Source: Flavobacteriales bacterium UBA4422 (GTDB lineage: Bacteria; Bacteroidota; Bacteroidia; Flavobacteriales_G; Salibacteraceae). Taken from it: a stretch of 17,683 nucleotides of DNA. Positions 14,601 to 17,683 of the stretch are shown here, piece after piece. Under the pieces are notes generated by a model. The model was not told where the DNA came from. It saw nothing but the letters and a program-made list of their open reading frames with translations, and did not search any database. The first letter of the stretch is position 1. Each line of letters starts with the position of its first letter. The position numbers and the translations under genes are program-made. The stretch spans positions 210,066-227,748 of the forward strand of contig DGQE01000012.1 of assembly GCA_002389645.1 (NCBI GenBank), read 5' to 3'.

Positions 14601-15347
14601 TCACTTAAAATACTGGTCAAGCTTAGACAAAGGCTTCATGAATCGAGTGAACGCTTTTGGCTTGATTCCGTTTTTCTTCCATGCCCGTGCATCTTCTTTG
14701 TTCGCATTCCATCTGTTATTGAGCGAAACATTACTCGCTCCACCTACTCTCATTTTCACTAAAACATCACTGATGTACTTCGCTTTTACATTGTGCTTGA
14801 GCAGCATGCGAAGCATAAGTTCATAATCAGCTGATTGCTTGAAGGTTAAATCGTAATCCCCGAATTCATTGTAACATTTCTTTTTGAGGTAAAATGTAGG
14901 ATGCGCTGGCATCCAACCCTTGTAAAACAAATCAGAATTAAACTCCTGAGACCTCCATTGCCGTATGATTTTGCTTGCGTCTATCCTATCAACGTAATCC
15001 AGGTCTCCATAAACGGCATCAACAGTCTTTTCAGCAAATGCTTTCGCTATTAAACTTACCACGGATGAACTCGCGAAATAATCATCCGAATGCAAAAAGC
15101 CAACGACTTCGCCTGACGCAAGATTCACACCTTTATTCAAGGCATCATAAATACCACGATCCTTTTCACTTATAGATATGGATACAATATCATCAAATTC
15201 AGAAACTATGTGCATGGTGTTATCAGTAGAACCTCCATCAACAATAATCAACTCGAGATAATCATAGTCCTGAGCACGAATTGAATCCAAGGTCGCTCTG
15301 ATCGTTTCAGAGCTATTGAAACACGATGTAACCACGGATATCTTCAT
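14601..15347 (-). CDS. Glycosyltransferase family 2
   Basis: The protein has 248 residues and is predicted to transfer a sugar from a nucleotide donor during assembly of a surface polysaccharide, on the cytoplasmic side. The GT-A fold signatures are present: ISVVTSCFN (3-11), the nucleotide-binding VDGGSTDNT (36-44), the metal-binding SDD (87-89, the DxD equivalent), VYGDLDYVD (112-120), and SADYELMLRM (172-181) holding the probable catalytic Asp/Glu. No membrane segment is seen. It resembles WcaE/WbbD-like GT2 enzymes, but donor and acceptor are not inferable. The ATG at 15347 shares one base with the stop of the upstream acetyltransferase (TGATG), a translational-coupling junction; a GTG directly before it would add one residue. 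It is the last gene of the polysaccharide operon. Confidence 0.94.
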   Translation of the reverse strand: MKISVVTSCFNSSETIRATLDSIRAQDYDYLELIIVDGGSTDNTMHIVSEFDDIVSISISEKDRGIYDALNKGVNLASGEVVGFLHSDDYFASSSVVSLIAKAFAEKTVDAVYGDLDYVDRIDASKIIRQWRSQEFNSDLFYKGWMPAHPTFYLKKKCYNEFGDYDLTFKQSADYELMLRMLLKHNVKAKYISDVLVKMRVGGASNVSLNNRWNANKEDARAWKKNGIKPKAFTRFMKPLSKLDQYFK

Positions 15348-15898
15348 CACTCAACAACTCTTTCCTTGATTTTCTCAGCGGGATTTCCCTTGCAAATACT
15401 GTATCTGGGTAAATCCTTAGACGCGATTGAACCAACCGTCAACAAAGAATGACTGCCAATTACGACTCCCTGAGTAACCGTAGCTTTTGCTCCAATCCAA
15501 GCGCCTTCTTCAACTGTAATTGGTTTTACAATAAGATCAAATGAAGATTTAGAATAATCATGATTTCCAGTTAAAAACATAGCACCTTGTGAAATGCAAG
15601 CATGATCGCCAATGGTAACTTGATCCAAGTTGTCAATCCACACGTGCTCCCCAATCCAAGCATAATCACCAATTGAGAGCTTCCACGGATATTTAATTTG
15701 AACGCTCGGTTTAATTACAACTCCTTTTCCTACGCTTGCTCCGAACATTCTAAGCAAGAACCTTTTGAGCGAATATGGCAACCAAAGTTTCGATTCAAAA
15801 TAAACCAAAGAGCAAATATGCCATAGCAGTCTTTTTCCTATTCCAGCACCAGGATTATACCAGTCGTTATTGAAAGATGAGAGATTAACTTTTTGCAC
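15347..15898 (-). CDS. WcaF-family acetyltransferase (left-handed beta-helix)
   Basis: The protein has 183 residues and is predicted to O-acetylate a sugar of an exopolysaccharide or O-antigen from acetyl-CoA. The N-terminus (NPGAGIGKRLLWH, then LPYSLKRFLLRMFGASVG) is typical of WcaF. The remainder is a hexapeptide-repeat left-handed beta helix (about 55-160, with repeats such as VTIGDHACIS and VEEGAWIGAKATVTQGVVIG). A catalytic His113 lies in the excursion GNHDYSKSSFDL. The end (SICKGNPAEKIK) is the usual acetyl-CoA-binding GNPA motif. The start codon is GTG at 15898, inside the end of the upstream GT4 gene (14-base overlap). The end overlaps the GT2 start by one base. Confidence 0.94.
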   Translation of the reverse strand: MQKVNLSSFNNDWYNPGAGIGKRLLWHICSLVYFESKLWLPYSLKRFLLRMFGASVGKGVVIKPSVQIKYPWKLSIGDYAWIGEHVWIDNLDQVTIGDHACISQGAMFLTGNHDYSKSSFDLIVKPITVEEGAWIGAKATVTQGVVIGSHSLLTVGSIASKDLPRYSICKGNPAEKIKERVVE

Positions 15899-17000
15899 TG
15901 AACAAGTCTAAGTATTGGGATCTTATTTCTTCAAAGTTAAATCTAGTCTTGACATATGCAGCCGCATTCTCAGACATCTTCTTGTAATCAGAGTCAGACA
16001 TTTCAATCGCATCGTTTAAGACCTTGTTCCATCTTGACGTATCGTGCAATGGAATAACCCAACCAGCTCCACATTCTTCAAGATCATTCCAAGGGGTTTG
16101 ATCAGAAATAATCACAGGACATCCAAAAGACAGTGCTTCGATGATGGCATGGCCGAAGTTTTCACCGCTCGTCATGGAGATAAAAAAATCTGCTTCTTGA
16201 TATTCCCGCTTGATATCTTCTGCGTTCCTACCTCCGACAGATTTGACATTCGCACTTGTTTGGATCACTGAGAGGCACTTTTCGTAATATTCCTTTTCAT
16301 CCTCAGTTCCTACTAGAGTCAATTGAAGCTCGTTCAATTTTGAAAACATCTCCACCAACTCAAGCGTGTTCTTCACAGCACTGATTCTACCAACAGATAA
16401 GAACCTAAACCTTGGCCCCGAGGGTGTTCTCCCTTCGCTTGAGGATAGTGCAGTAAGGTTAGAAACAAGTTTTATTTCCGCCTTCGAATACACCTTAAGA
16501 ATTGCTTCCCTTTCCTTGCTGCTGGTTGCGTGAAAAATCACTTTTCGTTCGATACCGAGAAACCGCAAAACGTTTATTAAAAAAAGCTTTTGCCCAGACT
16601 TAATTGCAATGGCATTCTGATTCAACATTCCACGAGGGGCGACAATGACCTTTAAGCTCGATTTAAAGATCAAAGCATACATCAAAGGAATTGCATTGAA
16701 TAAAGGAGAATAGAAACCATTGATGTACAGCACATCAATCTTCATTGACATTGCTTTAATGGCGCCTTTCAAATGGTTTCGAGATGAATAATAAACCGTA
16801 GCCCCATATTTCTCAATCCATTCATCAGATTGCAATGCATAAGATTGATTATCAAACCAATCTGTATTTCTCGTGAAAAGTGAAACCTGAATATCGTTAT
16901 TCAGACTTAAGATCATATTGAACATCGATGTTATCGGCCCTCCAGCTTTGTAGCCAGGCACAAACCAATCAGTGAGTATGAGAACTTTCGGCTTATTCAA
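15885..17000 (-). CDS. Glycosyltransferase family 4 (GT-B fold)
   Basis: The protein has 371 residues and is predicted to be a retaining glycosyltransferase adding a sugar to a lipid-linked glycan. The N-terminal domain opens with KVLILTDWFVPGYKAGGPITSM (donor/acceptor site glycine loop at 20-21). APRGML (121-126) is typical of the hinge side. The C-terminal domain starts at about 198 with FRFLSVGRISAVKN, and contains VGTEDEKEYYE and the EX7E motif (Glu280 and Glu288, in ENFGHAIIEAL), which binds the nucleotide sugar. The start codon is TTG at 17000, because the conserved N-terminus begins there and no ATG or GTG is available. It overlaps the stop of the upstream asparagine synthase-like gene by 8 bases and the acetyltransferase by 14. 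Substrates are unknown. Confidence 0.94.
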   Translation of the reverse strand: MNKPKVLILTDWFVPGYKAGGPITSMFNMILSLNNDIQVSLFTRNTDWFDNQSYALQSDEWIEKYGATVYYSSRNHLKGAIKAMSMKIDVLYINGFYSPLFNAIPLMYALIFKSSLKVIVAPRGMLNQNAIAIKSGQKLFLINVLRFLGIERKVIFHATSSKEREAILKVYSKAEIKLVSNLTALSSSEGRTPSGPRFRFLSVGRISAVKNTLELVEMFSKLNELQLTLVGTEDEKEYYEKCLSVIQTSANVKSVGGRNAEDIKREYQEADFFISMTSGENFGHAIIEALSFGCPVIISDQTPWNDLEECGAGWVIPLHDTSRWNKVLNDAIEMSDSDYKKMSENAAAYVKTRFNFEEIRSQYLDLFSAKS

Positions 17001-17683
17001 TATGATTGTTTTTCATCCAATCGGCCAAAGTAATCAATGGCCAGACGCGCGACCAAGTGACGGTTGGATCACCTTTTAAAAATTTAGACCACAGGTTATC
17101 TATAGCAGCAGCATCGAAATAACCGGTCGTTCTCAAAAAATATAACCTTTCTTCCGCGAAGCTTTTGAGCTCTTTCTTCAGCCAATTCTCCCAGGGCAAC
17201 ACAAAACCCATCTTTGGTCGATCTGCAATTTCTTTGGGCAATAAATCACTGAAGCTGTCCACCAATAATTTCTTAGGTGAATGAGGATACTTTAGTGAAT
17301 CTGAAATATGCATCGAATACTCCACCAGTTCATGGTCTAGAAACGGCACACGAACTTCCAAGGCATGTGCCATTGACATTTGATCGGTATCTCGCAGAAG
17401 AACATTCTGCATATACGTTGCCATTTCAGCAATTCCTATTCTTCCCAATGTTGGTAATGCACCGAACTCATTGTATTGCTCAAGGGATTGGATTGTGTCA
17501 AAGACATTGTTTGACGAAAGTGATTTTTTTCGCAAAAGCTTTGAAACAGAATCATCTAAAAGCACCTTGCGGAAAACGGGATACAAATGCTGAAGATCAA
17601 AATAATCTGACAGAAGGATTTCCTTCGTTTTTGCCGATTGGAAGCCCGGCTTCGCTGTCCTTAAAAGATTTCCAATTAACGCC
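16993..17683 (-). CDS. asnB: Asparagine synthase (glutamine-hydrolysing)-like, C-terminal part; 5' end outside window
   Basis: About 230 residues are visible, and the frame stays open to the window edge. This is the C-terminal portion of the synthetase domain of AsnB-type proteins, which activate a carboxylate with ATP and transfer glutamine-derived ammonia. Diagnostic residues lie in MQNVLLRDTDQMSMAHALEV and the following RVPFLDHELVEY, the segment that lines the ATP/aspartate site, and in RPKMGFVLPWENWL further on. A TTG at 17586 is not the real start; coding continues upstream of it. In a glycan operon such proteins often amidate a sugar acid of the polysaccharide rather than make free asparagine, so the asnB symbol describes the family only. 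The N-terminal glutaminase domain cannot be checked. The stop overlaps the GT4 start by 8 bases. Confidence 0.92.
   Translation of the reverse strand, partial: ALIGNLLRTAKPGFQSAKTKEILLSDYFDLQHLYPVFRKVLLDDSVSKLLRKKSLSSNNVFDTIQSLEQYNEFGALPTLGRIGIAEMATYMQNVLLRDTDQMSMAHALEVRVPFLDHELVEYSMHISDSLKYPHSPKKLLVDSFSDLLPKEIADRPKMGFVLPWENWLKKELKSFAEERLYFLRTTGYFDAAAIDNLWSKFLKGDPTVTWSRVWPLITLADWMKNNHIE

Noticed and set aside
1..17683. CRISPR array, insertion sequence, prophage or toxin-antitoxin module
   Set aside because: No regularly spaced repeats, no terminal inverted repeats with a transposase, and no recognisable phage or toxin genes were seen.

Overview
The window looks like chromosomal DNA from a Bacteroidota bacterium, most likely a member of the Flavobacteriales or a relative. 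The evidence is a type IX secretion (T9SS) type B C-terminal sorting domain, a DUF6089-like outer-membrane barrel, and -7 promoter elements of the form TAnnTTTG. Shine-Dalgarno sequences are nearly absent, short lipoproteins with LxxC lipoboxes are present, and a three-gene parvulin/SurA cluster follows guaB. No transposase, integrase, phage gene, CRISPR array or toxin-antitoxin pair is visible.

Layout. Positions 1-407 are an RNA-gene region. It holds the last bases of a probable tRNA-Pro, a terminator, a complete tRNA-Arg(TCT) with its terminator, and a second near-identical copy of the tRNA 3' end plus terminator. Positions 408-740 encode a small cysteine-rich lipoprotein with its own terminator. 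Positions 888-5143 are a four-gene + strand operon for a MacB-type ABC exporter: ATPase, two paralogous permeases and a membrane-fusion protein. It converges on a long minus-strand block (5149-12988). Read in its own direction, that block encodes a T9SS-exported fibronectin-like protein, IMP dehydrogenase (guaB), and three tightly packed SurA/parvulin-type envelope folding factors. Positions 13117-14600 (+ strand) encode a DUF6089-like barrel and a small secreted protein of unknown function. Positions 14601-17683 (- strand) are the end of a surface-polysaccharide operon: asparagine synthase-like amidotransferase (cut by the window edge), GT4 glycosyltransferase, WcaF-type acetyltransferase and GT2 glycosyltransferase. 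All of these overlap each other.

How the genes work together. Most of the window serves the cell envelope: export across the inner membrane, periplasmic folding of outer-membrane proteins, an outer-membrane barrel, a T9SS cargo protein and glycan assembly. guaB is the metabolic exception. It lies 10-20 bases upstream of the parvulin genes and probably shares transcripts with them.

I see no clearly new system. The most noteworthy points are the duplicated tRNA-Arg 3' end with a remodelled T-arm hairpin, the chaperone cassette whose middle member seems to have lost its parvulin domain, the obligate-looking heterodimeric ABC permease pair, and promoter elements that settle several start codons.
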